Of a stretch of 7,552 bases of DNA, positions 1 to 7,149 are shown in pieces. The notes under the pieces were generated by a model that worked only from the letters and a program-made list of their open reading frames with translations, did no database searches and was not told the origin of the DNA. The position numbers were made by a program, and so were the translations under genes. This DNA comes from Pseudomonadota bacterium (GTDB taxonomy: Bacteria > Pseudomonadota > Alphaproteobacteria > Rhizobiales > Rhizobiaceae), in contig QGUU01000106.1 in the NCBI GenBank assembly GCA_003242525.1, forward strand, positions 1 to 7,552, in the 5' to 3' direction. How positions within the stretch are numbered: the first letter of the stretch is position 1; the number at the start of each line of letters is the position of its first letter.

Positions 1-20
1 TTTTTATAGAAACAAGGGAG

Positions 21-809
21 TTGGAGGGGCCCGTTTCTCTTTTTGCCGTGCTCTCTCAGTTTGCGCTGGCGGGCTGCAGCCAGACAGGCACGGACAGCAT
101 GTCAGTCTCCAGCATTGGGGGGTCGCCCTCCCTCAAGACGCGCACCTACGGGTACTCGTCGCGCGACAGGGAATGCCTCGAAAGGGCCATGTATTTCGAG
201 TCCAGCCGCTCGAGCAGGGCGGGCATGATCGCGGTGGGCACGGTCGTGATGAACCGGCTACGCTCCGGCAAACATGGCAACTCCATCTGCGAGGTTGTCG
301 GCGAACGTGGGCAGTTCGCGCCGGGCGTTCTGACCCGCAAGATGGATTCGCGGGCGATGCCGCTCGTGAGCGAGGCCGCTGCGGCCGTGCTCAGGGGCGA
401 GCGCGCGTCGAAGCTGAAGAATGCCATGCACTTCCACACGGCGGGGCTGAAATTCCCATACAAGAACATGCACTATGTTCTCGTGGCTGGCGGCAATGCC
501 TTTTACGAGAAGCGAACCCGCAACTGGAAGCCATTGCCGGATGAACCGATGGTCACTCACGCCGGTCGCAAGAAGAAGGCCGCACCTCAGGAAAGGTCGC
601 CGGCGGTGATGGCATCGGCCGGGACGGCGTCCGAGCCCGACTCGCAAGCGGACGGGAAGGAAATGCGCCTGCCGGATGCAGTGCCCGTTCCTCCGCCCTC
701 CAGGCCCGCGCAGGTTGCTGCTGCCGAGGAGCCGATCGCGGCCCGCTTTGGTCAGATGGACGATACGGCCCACGACGATTCAGACGTCCCCCTCGGTTTC
801 GCGCAATAA
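21..809 (+). CDS. SleB-type cell wall hydrolase, probable lipoprotein (start uncertain)
   Basis: Probable peptidoglycan hydrolase of the SleB/Hydrolase_2 type, acting in the periplasm from a lipid anchor. Numbered from the TTG at 21, residues 51-104 carry the family pattern: [10 protein letters not shown], then a [13 protein letters not shown] block, an SICEVV block and a GQFAPGV block. The conserved Glu at the end of AMYFE (residue 60) is the expected catalytic acid. A second conserved block, AMHFHTAG...[15 protein letters not shown], spans about 135-165. The first residues form a short hydrophobic stretch ending in LAGC (Cys19), a good lipobox. The last ~85 residues are low-complexity and Pro/Ala/Glu-rich, probably a disordered tail. 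The start is doubtful: a TTG at 21 leaves no positive n-region, and the purine-rich AAGGGAG abuts it with no spacing. The frame is open to the left edge, so the true start probably lies upstream of the window. The family call is fairly secure; the substrate bond is not visible. Confidence 0.8.
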   Translation: MEGPVSLFAVLSQFALAGCSQTGTDSMSVSSIGGSPSLKTRTYGYSSRDRECLERAMYFESSRSSRAGMIAVGTVVMNRLRSGKHGNSICEVVGERGQFAPGVLTRKMDSRAMPLVSEAAAAVLRGERASKLKNAMHFHTAGLKFPYKNMHYVLVAGGNAFYEKRTRNWKPLPDEPMVTHAGRKKKAAPQERSPAVMASAGTASEPDSQADGKEMRLPDAVPVPPPSRPAQVAAAEEPIAARFGQMDDTAHDDSDVPLGFAQ

Positions 810-916
810 CCTGGAGCCCGCCGTCTCCTGCCGTCCTTCGACAGAATGCGTCTGGCGCGCAGTCCCGGCGAGTTCGGCACTCCCCTCGACCGGGCATTCG
901 GCTTATATGCTTTCTC

Positions 917-1522
917 ATGTCCAAGCGAATCGCCGGCCCTGAAATCGAACGCCTGATCCAGCTCCTGGCAAAGGTGCCGGGACTCGGCCCCCGTTCTGCG
1001 CGTCGCGCAGCATTGCACCTCATCAAGAAGAAGGAGCAATTGCTGTCTCCGCTTGCCGAAGCCATGGCCGAGGCCGTGGAGAAGGTGCGCGTCTGCTCGA
1101 ACTGCGGCAATGTCGATACCTCCGATCCCTGCATGATCTGCATTGATGCGCGCCGCGACCCGGCAACCTTGATCGTTGTCGAGGATGTGTCCGATCTCTG
1201 GGCGCTGGAGCGGGCTTCGGCAATGAATGTGCGCTACCATGTCCTGGGCGGCACGCTCTCGCCGCTGGATGGCATTGGCCCCGACCAGCTCAATATCCGT
1301 TCCCTGGTCGATCGTGTTTCATCTGGCGAGATCAGGGAGGTGATCCTTGCCGTCAACGCCACTGTCGAAGGCCAGACGACCGCCCATTATGTGACGGACC
1401 AACTCGAGGGCCTCGACATCAAGGTGACCCGCCTGGCGCATGGCGTGCCGGTGGGGGGCGAGCTCGACTATCTGGATGACGGCACGCTGGCGGCTGCACT
1501 CAAGTCCCGGACGGCATTTTAA
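917..1522 (+). CDS. recR: Recombination mediator protein RecR
   Basis: RecR works with RecO and RecF to load RecA onto SSB-coated single-stranded DNA at gaps (RecFOR pathway, cytoplasm). The 201-residue length is typical. Domains in order: a helix-hairpin-helix around [16 protein letters not shown] (about 20-35); a four-cysteine zinc finger with Cys at 60, 63, 72 and 75; a Toprim domain opening at [14 protein letters not shown] (about 85-98); and the C-terminal motif [17 protein letters not shown] (about 175-191). All hallmark residues are present, so it should be functional. There is no convincing Shine-Dalgarno before the ATG; a TATATG box sits at 904-909. In many bacteria recR follows dnaX and ybaB; here its immediate upstream neighbour is the cell-wall hydrolase, 107 bp away. 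The next gene likely begins one base after its stop. Confidence 0.97.
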   Translation: MSKRIAGPEIERLIQLLAKVPGLGPRSARRAALHLIKKKEQLLSPLAEAMAEAVEKVRVCSNCGNVDTSDPCMICIDARRDPATLIVVEDVSDLWALERASAMNVRYHVLGGTLSPLDGIGPDQLNIRSLVDRVSSGEIREVILAVNATVEGQTTAHYVTDQLEGLDIKVTRLAHGVPVGGELDYLDDGTLAAALKSRTAF

Positions 1523-1523
1523 G

Positions 1524-2822
1524 ATGAGCGGCGGCAAGCGGGTGCGGGTCATGTTCTGCGCTTACGGCGTTTTCCGCACCCGATATCATGTCGCTGCCGC
1601 CGTGCTCTCAGCGACACTGTTTCTTTTCGTGCCCTGCATTTCCGCCGTTGCGGGGCGAATCGACGATCAGTTCCGGGCCTGGCTGCAGACCGATCTCTGG
1701 CCTGACGCGAAGGCAAGGGGCATCTCACAACAGACCTTCGACGCTGCCTTTGCCGGCGTGAAGCCGAACCTGAAACTGCCCGACCTGCTCATGCCGGGCG
1801 AAGAGCCCAAGGTTCCCAGGACGCAGCATCAGGCGGAGTTCCGTTCGCCCGGCGCCTATTTCGCCGAAAAGACGCTTGCCGCCGTCTCTTCGGGCGGGCG
1901 GGTGCGCGCCGGAAAACATGCCCCGACGCTCGCCGCTATCGAAAGCCGCTATGGAGTCCCGGGGCCGGTCGTGCTTGCCATATGGGGGCGGGAAACGGGA
2001 TATGGAGCCGCGGCCCTGCGCCACGACGTCTTCGAGGTGCTCGGCACGCGCGCCTTCCTTTCCGCGTCGCGGCGCGACATGTATCGCAACGAGCTTCTTG
2101 CGGCGCTGGAGATCGTGCAGCGCGGGCTCGAGCCTATGGGCGCCATGAAGTCATCCTGGGCAGGCGCGCTCGGCCAGCCGCAATTTATGCCCACCTCGGT
2201 CCTGAAGCATGCCGTCGATTTCGATGGCGATGGCCAGGCGGACATCTGGAACTCCGTTCCCGACATTCTGGCCTCGATCGCCAGCTACCTTGCGGATCAT
2301 GGCTGGGTCCGCGGTCGGGACTGGGGCTTCGAGGTAACCGTTCCGGACAGCGTTTCCTGTGCACTGGAGGGGCCGGACCAGGGCCGCACGATCGCCGACT
2401 GGGCCAGGATGGGCATCCGGCGCGTCAACGGCAAACCCTTTCCTGCGAAGGAGGCGGCCGCGGAAGGTTTCCTGATGATGCCGGCCGGACGGCACGGTCC
2501 AGCCTTTATCGTCACGCCGAATTTCTACGTGCTCAAGGAGTACAACACCTCGGACCTGTATGCGCTCTTTATCGGCCTGTCTGCCGACCGTATCGCCTAT
2601 GGCGACCGACGCTTCGTGGGCGAGTGGGGAGATGTCGGCGGCCTCTACCGCTCCGATATCGCCGCCATGCAGCGCGCGCTCGAAAGGCAGGGACACGATG
2701 TCGGTGGCGCGGACGGGTTGCCCGGCTTCAAGACCCGCCGCTCAATCGGAAAGTGGCAGGAGCAGAACGGCATGCAGGCGACCTGCTTCCCCGATGATAG
2801 GCTTGCGAAGATCCTGAAGTGA
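1524..2822 (+). CDS. Lytic murein transglycosylase (MltB-type) with peptidoglycan-binding domain
   Basis: Cleaves the MurNAc-GlcNAc bond of peptidoglycan non-hydrolytically, leaving 1,6-anhydroMurNAc; exported to the periplasm. Counting from the ATG at 1524 (432 residues), about 20-44 form a signal peptide (Arg-rich n-region, hydrophobic core, likely cut after AVAG). There is no lipobox, unlike E. coli MltB. The SLT_2-type domain covers about 46-345, with catalytic Glu157 in IWGRETGYG, the motif AGALGQPQFMPTS (213-225) and an Asp-rich loop DFDGDGQADIW (232-242) like the MltB calcium-binding loop. A PG_binding_1-type domain fills about 372-430. The open frame extends back to 1440 inside recR, but that stretch is a shadow of recR. 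The ATG at 1524 leaves a TAA-G-ATG junction suited to translational coupling; ATG 1551 is the alternative. Neither has a strong ribosome-binding site. Family assignment is firm, exact start is not. Confidence 0.92.
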   Translation: MSGGKRVRVMFCAYGVFRTRYHVAAAVLSATLFLFVPCISAVAGRIDDQFRAWLQTDLWPDAKARGISQQTFDAAFAGVKPNLKLPDLLMPGEEPKVPRTQHQAEFRSPGAYFAEKTLAAVSSGGRVRAGKHAPTLAAIESRYGVPGPVVLAIWGRETGYGAAALRHDVFEVLGTRAFLSASRRDMYRNELLAALEIVQRGLEPMGAMKSSWAGALGQPQFMPTSVLKHAVDFDGDGQADIWNSVPDILASIASYLADHGWVRGRDWGFEVTVPDSVSCALEGPDQGRTIADWARMGIRRVNGKPFPAKEAAAEGFLMMPAGRHGPAFIVTPNFYVLKEYNTSDLYALFIGLSADRIAYGDRRFVGEWGDVGGLYRSDIAAMQRALERQGHDVGGADGLPGFKTRRSIGKWQEQNGMQATCFPDDRLAKILK

Positions 2823-2848
2823 CATGTTGCCCGCCTGCAGCAAGGAGG

Positions 2849-3850
2849 CTATGCCGCCGCCGACATGGCCTTGTGCTGTTCGGCGAGGATCTCGAAGGAG
2901 CGCACCCGCGCGGCATGATCGAAAACCTGCGCCGTGACCATGAGTTCGTCGGCGCCGGTGCGCGCAATGAAGGCTTCCACGCCTCGCCTGACCGTCTCGG
3001 GCGAACCGACCACGCTTTCCGCCAGGGCGTGATCGAGCATGGCGCGGGCGGGGCCGTCCAGGTTGCGGTCATAGCCTTCCACAGGGGGCGGCAGCTTGCC
3101 GGGGCGCCCGCTGCGCAGATTGACGAAAGCCTGCTGGAGCGAAGTGAAAAGGAGTCGCGCCTCTGCATCGGTGGGAGCTGCCACGACATTCAACCCCAGC
3201 ATGACGTAGGGCTTTGACAGATGCTCCGATGGCTGGAAGCGTGAACGGTAAACCGCAAGGGCGTTATCGAGTTCGGCCGGCGCGAAATGCGAGGCGAAGG
3301 CGTAGGGCAGGCCCAGCATGGCGGCTAGCTGCGCACCATAAAGGCTGGAGCCGAGAATCCAGATCGGCACCTTCTCGCCCTCGCCTGGCACCGCCCTGAT
3401 GCGCTGGCCTTCCGCCGCCGGTTCGAAGTATCCCATAAGCTCGACCACATCCTGCGGGAATGTGTCGACGCCCGCTTCGAGATTGCGACGCAGCGCCCTC
3501 GCGGTGAGCATGTCGGTGCCCGGCGCACGGCCCAGGCCAAGGTCGATGCGTCCAGGATAGAGTGCTGCGAGCGTGCCGAATTGCTCGGCAATCACAAGAG
3601 GTGAATGGTTTGGCAGCATGATGCCGCCTGCGCCCACGCGGATCTTGCTCGTGCCGCCCGCAACATGACCTATGACGACCGCGGTCGCGGCGCTGGCAAT
3701 GCCCGGCATGTTGTGATGTTCGGCCAGCCAGTAGCGGCGATAGCCGAGCCGCTCGGCGTGGCGGGCGAGGTCGAGCGTGTTGGCGAGCGATTGCGCGGCC
3801 GTGCCGCCCTCGACGATGGGTGACAGATCGAGGACGGAAAGCGGGATCAT
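2849..3850 (-). CDS. LLM-class flavin-dependent oxidoreductase (YhbW / MsnO8-like)
   Basis: Luciferase-like TIM-barrel flavoprotein expected to use reduced FMN, possibly as a monooxygenase; the substrate cannot be read from the sequence. The 333-residue protein has the subgroup's signature blocks: [18 protein letters not shown] (about 39-56), [23 protein letters not shown] (72-94), [16 protein letters not shown] (98-113) and [28 protein letters not shown] (164-191). From memory it aligns along most of its length with E. coli YhbW. The ATG at 3850 is chosen because GGAGA (complement of 3858-3862) sits 7 bases upstream; the open frame reaches an earlier ATG at 3877 that lacks such a site. That Shine-Dalgarno lies in the loop of a 7-bp hairpin touching the start codon. 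It lies 88 bp downstream of the AI-2E gene on the same strand and may share its transcript. It is convergent with the transglycosylase gene, with 26 bp between stops. Confidence 0.93.
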   Translation of the reverse strand: MIPLSVLDLSPIVEGGTAAQSLANTLDLARHAERLGYRRYWLAEHHNMPGIASAATAVVIGHVAGGTSKIRVGAGGIMLPNHSPLVIAEQFGTLAALYPGRIDLGLGRAPGTDMLTARALRRNLEAGVDTFPQDVVELMGYFEPAAEGQRIRAVPGEGEKVPIWILGSSLYGAQLAAMLGLPYAFASHFAPAELDNALAVYRSRFQPSEHLSKPYVMLGLNVVAAPTDAEARLLFTSLQQAFVNLRSGRPGKLPPPVEGYDRNLDGPARAMLDHALAESVVGSPETVRRGVEAFIARTGADELMVTAQVFDHAARVRSFEILAEQHKAMSAAA

Positions 3851-3873
3851 GGCGAAGTCTCCATTGCTTCGCC
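3851..3873 (-). promoter_or_regulatory. Hairpin presenting the Shine-Dalgarno of the LLM oxidoreductase gene
   Basis: On the - strand, GGCGAAG (complement of 3867-3873) and CTTCGCC (complement of 3851-3857) form a perfect 7-bp stem. The 9-base loop CAATGGAGA contains the GGAGA ribosome-binding site. The 3' arm ends directly against the ATG at 3850. This is a direct sequence observation. Whether the fold helps initiation (site displayed in a loop) or restrains it (start codon stacked on the stem) is unknown. Confidence 0.5.
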
Positions 3874-3938
3874 GCATATGGGGCAGCCGCAGCGGCCTCG
3901 CAAGAGAGCCAGGGCAGGCAGCGCCCTTGAAGCCAGGC

Positions 3939-5906
3939 TCAGGCCTTCTGTGTCCGCTTCACCGGTTTCCTGCTGGCGGATTCCTGCTTGGTCGGGGGAC
4001 TCCGGCGACGCATCGGCCGCCGCTTCGGCAGGGCCTTCAGCGGCCTGGCCTTCTCCTCGGCAAGCGCTCGCTGCACCGTTTCGGCAATGGTTGTGGTGAC
4101 GAAATCTGCGCCCGTGCCATCCTCGCTTATCGCCCGCCGGCTGTCGCCGTCCGTGCCCATCGGCACCAGCAGACCCACCCGCAGCTTGGCCTTGCGACGT
4201 TTCAGCCGGCGCACGGCGTGGCGGGCCTGGGCCAGAGACGTGGCGTTCAGATAGGTGATGACCACTGTGTCGACGCCCTCCAGTGGGAGTTTGCCGAAAT
4301 GCGCCGGTTCCAGGCTTCTGTGGCTTGCCACGGAAGCCTGCGCGCCCTGGACCTCAAGAACCTGAGCGACCATTGCCCCCGCCGCATCGTCGATCTCGCC
4401 GCGGCCGCCAAGGCAGATCAGGGTTCTGCCCTCGCCGTCGGGAAGATCCGGCCCATAGTCGTCAACTTCCGCATCCGCCGTTTCGGTCCTTCCATTGCCT
4501 TCGCCATTCTCTTCTTCCTCTTCCCCCGCCGCATCGGCCAATTCCTGCACGAGGGTGTTTGCCGCCGCGGCAAACTTGAGGCGCTGTTCAGCGGTCATGA
4601 CGCCCCTTTGCCGATCAACCTCGCCCAGTGCCAGTGCAGGAATGGCGACCTTGTCGTAGAAGTCGACGAGATATTCGTCCTCGAGATAATCCTCCGCATG
4701 GTCCGCCGCCTCGTATGGATCGCCGGCGAGCAGGCGCTGATAGATGCGCGCGTGGGGTTCGAGCACCGGCTCGTTGCCAAGCAATACGTCGAGAAATTCG
4801 AACTGCGACACGTGCCGTCCGAGCACCACCAGGCACACGGTCAACGGCGTGGAAAGGACAAGTCCCAGCGGCCCCCACAACCATGCCCAGAAAATCGCTG
4901 CCACGATGATGGCGAGAGGGGAGAGGCCGGTATTTGAACCGTACAGCCATGGCTCAAGAAAGTTGTTGGAAATCAGTTCCATGGCGATGAACAGAACGGC
5001 GGTCCAGATCAACGGCATCCAGCCGGGCGACACCGCGACGGTAAGCAGCATTGGCAACAGCATGCCGATCGCGGGGCCGATATAGGGCACGAAGCGCAAC
5101 ACCAGCGTGAGCCCGCCCCATAGAAGGGCGTTGGGTATGCCCAGCAGCCACAGGCCGATGGTGATCGGCACCGCATAGATCGTGTTGATGACCAGTTGCA
5201 TCAGCAGGTAGCGGCCGACGCGCTTGCCGGCGTCCTGCAGGGCCTCCGTGGTCTTGTGCAGGTCGCCATAGCCGGCGAGGCGTATGAAGCGGTCACGCAG
5301 ATGCTCGCGTTCCAGCAGCATGAACACCACGACGACCAGGATGAGACCCGCAGTGGAAAACGGGCTTATCAGCGGCACGACGATGTTGCGCAATATGTCG
5401 ATGGGGCTTTCGTGTGCCACGATCTCCACCGGCAAGGGCTTCTGTTCAGGAGCCTCGGCGGGCTGCGTGGTTGCCTGCAATTCCTCTCCGACCCGCTCGG
5501 CTGCGCCGGTGAGGCGGTCGATCAGCCCGCCACCGGCGCCAAATTCGCGCAGCGCACGGATCTTCTCGATGATGTTCATCTGGTAGGTGGGTATGTTCTG
5601 CGCCAGATTGGTGAGCTGCGTTGCCACCAGGAAGGCGAAACAGGCGATGACGATGAAAGCAGCCAGAACGGTCAGGATGACCGCCGCGATCTTGGGCACG
5701 GACATTTTGCGCAGCGCGGATACGATCGGCGCCAGCGCGAAGGTAAGCAGCAGCGCGATCGCCAGCGGCAGGAGCACATCCCTGCCGAGATAGAGTATGG
5801 CGGTGACGCCGACTATGGTGACGGCAGGAGGAATCCGCGGGAAGTCGTTCGGGGGCTCCTGCCTTGCAGAGGCCACTTCGTGCCGGATATCGACACCTGA
5901 CGTCAT
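3939..5906 (-). CDS. AI-2E/PerM-family transporter with long C-terminal cytosolic extension
   Basis: Inner-membrane protein of the AI-2E transporter family (PF01594-like); members include TqsA and sodium/proton antiporters, so the family name does not fix the substrate. The protein has 655 residues. Hydrophobic segments lie near 28-62, 72-98, 170-198, 233-258, 260-292, 296-312 and 327-363. Family blocks include [16 protein letters not shown] (195-210), [15 protein letters not shown] (271-285), [10 protein letters not shown] (314-323) and the closing [20 protein letters not shown]. Typical members end near 350-380. This one continues ~280 residues: a helical segment (375-460), an acidic run ([10 protein letters not shown], 461-470), a Rossmann-like domain (about 494-612, beginning [19 protein letters not shown]) and a basic Lys/Arg-rich tail (618-655). 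The ATG at 5906 is chosen for its GGAGG at 5 bases. The frame is open upstream to 6071, but that stretch lacks a ribosome-binding site and crosses the EcfG-type promoter at 6017-6041. Confidence 0.9.
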   Translation of the reverse strand: MTSGVDIRHEVASARQEPPNDFPRIPPAVTIVGVTAILYLGRDVLLPLAIALLLTFALAPIVSALRKMSVPKIAAVILTVLAAFIVIACFAFLVATQLTNLAQNIPTYQMNIIEKIRALREFGAGGGLIDRLTGAAERVGEELQATTQPAEAPEQKPLPVEIVAHESPIDILRNIVVPLISPFSTAGLILVVVVFMLLEREHLRDRFIRLAGYGDLHKTTEALQDAGKRVGRYLLMQLVINTIYAVPITIGLWLLGIPNALLWGGLTLVLRFVPYIGPAIGMLLPMLLTVAVSPGWMPLIWTAVLFIAMELISNNFLEPWLYGSNTGLSPLAIIVAAIFWAWLWGPLGLVLSTPLTVCLVVLGRHVSQFEFLDVLLGNEPVLEPHARIYQRLLAGDPYEAADHAEDYLEDEYLVDFYDKVAIPALALGEVDRQRGVMTAEQRLKFAAAANTLVQELADAAGEEEEENGEGNGRTETADAEVDDYGPDLPDGEGRTLICLGGRGEIDDAAGAMVAQVLEVQGAQASVASHRSLEPAHFGKLPLEGVDTVVITYLNATSLAQARHAVRRLKRRKAKLRVGLLVPMGTDGDSRRAISEDGTGADFVTTTIAETVQRALAEEKARPLKALPKRRPMRRRSPPTKQESASRKPVKRTQKA

Positions 5907-5922
5907 CGCTCCCTCCAGCGCT

Positions 5923-5973
5923 GGCGGGCACGAAGCCCGCCTCCGTCGGGCAGCGCCCGACCGTGGTGCCCGC
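5923..5973 (-). promoter_or_regulatory. Leader hairpins with alternative pairing before the AI-2E gene
   Basis: The predicted 5' leader of the AI-2E gene holds two perfect 7-bp hairpins: arms 5923-5929/5935-5941 (5-base loop) and 5945-5951/5955-5961 (3-base loop). An alternative 8-bp pairing joins 5924-5931 with 5966-5973, and it excludes the first hairpin while enclosing the second. Just downstream, the palindrome CCAGCGCTGG (5915-5924) runs into the Shine-Dalgarno (5912-5916). There is no U-run, so a classical intrinsic attenuator is not supported. Translational control or mRNA stability is possible, and GC-rich chance pairing is the alternative. Confidence 0.4.
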
Positions 5974-6016
5974 TTGACCGGCACGATCTGGCTTGAACCG
6001 TGTTGCGGTACCTTGA

Positions 6017-6041
6017 AACGTTCTCTTGCGGTTCGGGTTCC
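6017..6041 (-). promoter_or_regulatory. EcfG/RpoE2-type general stress promoter for the AI-2E gene
   Basis: Read on the - strand, GGAAC (complement of 6037-6041) is followed after exactly 16 bases by CGTT (complement of 6017-6020). This matches the known alphaproteobacterial EcfG (RpoE2/SigT) promoter, GGAAC with cGTT 16-17 bases on. Initiation would fall near 6008-6011, leaving a leader of about 100 bases before the ATG at 5906. The site lies inside the longer open frame that reaches 6071, which supports the shorter start. The motif is seen directly; sigma-factor use is inferred from family knowledge. Confidence 0.65.
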
Positions 6042-6140
6042 TTGAGCGCTCGCTGTGCCGACTTGTCGCAACCCGCGCTCGAAGGCTGTTCCTATCGGGC
6101 CACGCCGCAGGAATTCATGGCTGGCATACCATTTTGCGGG

Positions 6141-6168
6141 TTGAACTCCCGGCCTTGGCGCGTATGTA
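6141..6168 (+). promoter_or_regulatory. Possible housekeeping-type promoter for the coiled-coil gene
   Basis: TTGAAC (6141-6146) and TATGTA (6163-6168) are separated by 16 bases and lie 32 bases before the TTG start of the downstream gene. The -35 is close to the alphaproteobacterial TTGAC pattern; the -10 is only a moderate match. Initiation would fall near 6175, giving a leader of about 25 bases that contains the Shine-Dalgarno. Such weak matches also occur by chance. Confidence 0.35.
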
Positions 6169-6199
6169 AGCCACGCGAATTGACTCCAGGGAATGAAAC

Positions 6200-6628
6200 T
6201 TGGCTATCTACAGGGAAAAAGACATCTTCGAGCGGCGCAACGCCGCCATGGAAGCAAAAAAGGCTCTTCTCGAGCGTTTCAAATCAAGGCCGGCGGCAGA
6301 TGACCCAAGGGTTCTCGCCCGTCAGGAAGAGCGCAGGAAGATCCTTGAGGCTCGCGCAAAGCGAGAGGCCGAAAAGCAGAGACTGAGGCAGGAAAAGCTG
6401 GCCCGCGAGGCGGCCGAGAGGGCCGCGCGCGAAGCTGAAGAGGCGCGCCGGCGCGCCGAAGCCGAAGCGAAGGCTGCCGAAGAGGCAAGGATTCGCGCTG
6501 CCGAGGAAGCCGAGCGCATCGCGCGCGAGCTTGCCGAGGAAGCTGCCCGCAAGGCCAAGCGCGATGCTCGCTATGCCGCGCGCAAGGCTCGTGTCGGGCG
6601 CGCTCCGCCCGGCTTCTCCGCGCGCTGA
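6200..6628 (+). CDS. DUF6481-like Ala/Glu/Arg-rich coiled-coil protein
   Basis: Small highly charged protein of 142 residues with no signal peptide or membrane segment; function unknown. The N-terminus (MAIYREKDIFERRNAAMEAKKALLERF) and the C-terminal RDARYAARKARVGR block recall proteins annotated as DUF6481 in alphaproteobacteria, a family recalled from memory rather than searched. About 35-120 is one long run of E, A, R and K, predicted as continuous helix or coiled coil. Composition alone makes TolA- or translation-factor-like database hits likely to be spurious. The start is TTG at 6200: AGGGAA at 6188-6193 is well spaced, a TGA at 6194-6196 closes the frame just upstream, and the first in-frame ATG (6248) would remove 16 conserved-looking residues. 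It is divergent from the AI-2E gene and convergent with sugE/gdx. Confidence 0.8.
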   Translation: MAIYREKDIFERRNAAMEAKKALLERFKSRPAADDPRVLARQEERRKILEARAKREAEKQRLRQEKLAREAAERAAREAEEARRRAEAEAKAAEEARIRAAEEAERIARELAEEAARKAKRDARYAARKARVGRAPPGFSAR

Positions 6629-6636
6629 TTGCAATT

Positions 6637-6699
6637 TGAAGACTGTTCTGGCAGATCGCCGTCCGGGCCGCTGTACGGCCCGGCACGTTGGCGTCTTCA
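6637..6699. terminator. Nested inverted repeat between convergent genes, terminator-like
   Basis: A perfect 8-bp GC hairpin (CCGGGCCG at 6663-6670, loop CTGTA, CGGCCCGG at 6676-6683) lies inside shorter outer pairings: CGCC 6657-6660 with GGCG 6690-6693, and TGAAGAC 6637-6643 with GTCTTCA 6693-6699. It fills the gap between the coiled-coil gene and sugE/gdx and reaches the latter's stop codon. No T-tract follows on either strand, so it may be a bidirectional terminator-like or transcript-end-stabilising structure rather than a standard intrinsic terminator. Confidence 0.45.
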
Positions 6700-7011
6700 G
6701 GATACCAGCTTCAGGCCTACTATGCCCGCAACGATCAGGCCGATGCAGCTCAGCCGGATCGCCGTAGCGGGCTCGCCGAGCAGCCAGATTCCGAGCAGCG
6801 CGGTTCCAACGGTGCCGATCCCGGTCCACACTGCATAAGCAGTCCCTACGGGAAGCGTCTTCAGGGCCAGGCCGAGCAAGCCCAGGCTGACGATCATGGA
6901 GGCCGCCGTGAGAAGCGTAGGGACCAGCCTGGTGAATCCCTCGGTGAATTTCAGACCGATGGCCCAGCCGATCTCGAACAGGCCGGCGAAGAACAGAAAA
7001 ATCCACGCCAT
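6697..7011 (-). CDS. sugE: SMR-family exporter SugE/Gdx (guanidinium exporter type)
   Basis: Four-helix inner-membrane transporter of the small multidrug resistance family, expected to work as an antiparallel dimer exchanging a cation for protons. The 104-residue length is typical. Conserved features are the central Glu13 in [13 protein letters not shown], Ser42, Tyr59 and Trp62 within the block [17 protein letters not shown], and the end GIVGLKL. These match the SugE/Gdx subgroup (from memory, very close to E. coli SugE) rather than the EmrE/QacE branch. Gdx proteins export guanidinium, with some quaternary ammonium compounds as side substrates. The ATG at 7011 has AAGGGAG seven bases upstream. 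That site overlaps the base of a 40-nt hairpin, so translation may be regulated. It lies 138 bp downstream of a small Lys-rich ORF on the same strand and converges with the coiled-coil gene. Confidence 0.95.
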   Translation of the reverse strand: MAWIFLFFAGLFEIGWAIGLKFTEGFTRLVPTLLTAASMIVSLGLLGLALKTLPVGTAYAVWTGIGTVGTALLGIWLLGEPATAIRLSCIGLIVAGIVGLKLVS

Positions 7012-7020
7012 GAAGCGCTC

Positions 7021-7080
7021 CCTTGCTTGGCGAGTCGTCGAGCCAATGGGTTCAGCAAGGCGCGGGGTCCTCCACGCGCC
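7021..7080 (-). promoter_or_regulatory. Two overlapping hairpins upstream of sugE/gdx, covering its ribosome-binding site
   Basis: Distal hairpin on the - strand: arm 7075-7080 with arm 7059-7064 (perfect 6 bp, GGCGCG/CGCGCC). Proximal hairpin: arm 7054-7060 (CCTTGCT) with arm 7021-7027 (AGCAAGG), plus an inner 4-bp stem 7042-7045/7028-7031. The two folds share bases 7059-7060. The 3' arm of the proximal hairpin overlaps the Shine-Dalgarno (complement of 7019-7024). The apical loop reads TCGACGACTC, with ACGA closed by one G-C pair. This resembles a switchable leader, but no known riboswitch consensus is fully met. Confidence 0.4.
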
Positions 7081-7149
7081 GGTCAGACGGTGCTGTTTGC
7101 TACCGGCCGTTCAATGATGGCCGCCGGCAGGGTCGTCAAGTCGTGCGGC

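Noticed and set aside
1440..1523. Extension of the transglycosylase start into recR
   Set aside because: It would overlap recR by 83 bases and place 28 unlikely residues before the signal peptide. ATG 1524 or 1551 fits better.
2823..2848. Intrinsic terminator between the convergent transglycosylase and LLM genes
   Set aside because: The 26-base gap holds only weak short complementarity and no T-tract, so no terminator can be supported.
3777..4937. Long open frame (386 codons) on the + strand opposite the AI-2E gene
   Set aside because: It is antisense to a well-supported membrane-protein gene, mixes unrelated low-complexity segments and matches no family. It is a GC-rich frame shadow.
5907..6071. 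N-terminal extension of the AI-2E protein to an ATG at 6071
   Set aside because: It adds an Arg-rich 55-residue stretch with no family similarity, has no ribosome-binding site and runs across the EcfG-type promoter and the leader hairpins. The ATG at 5906 has GGAGG at good spacing.
6117..6386. Possible + strand ORF from the ATG at 6117, before and into the coiled-coil gene
   Set aside because: It overlaps the coiled-coil gene for most of its length in a different frame, with no recognisable pattern.
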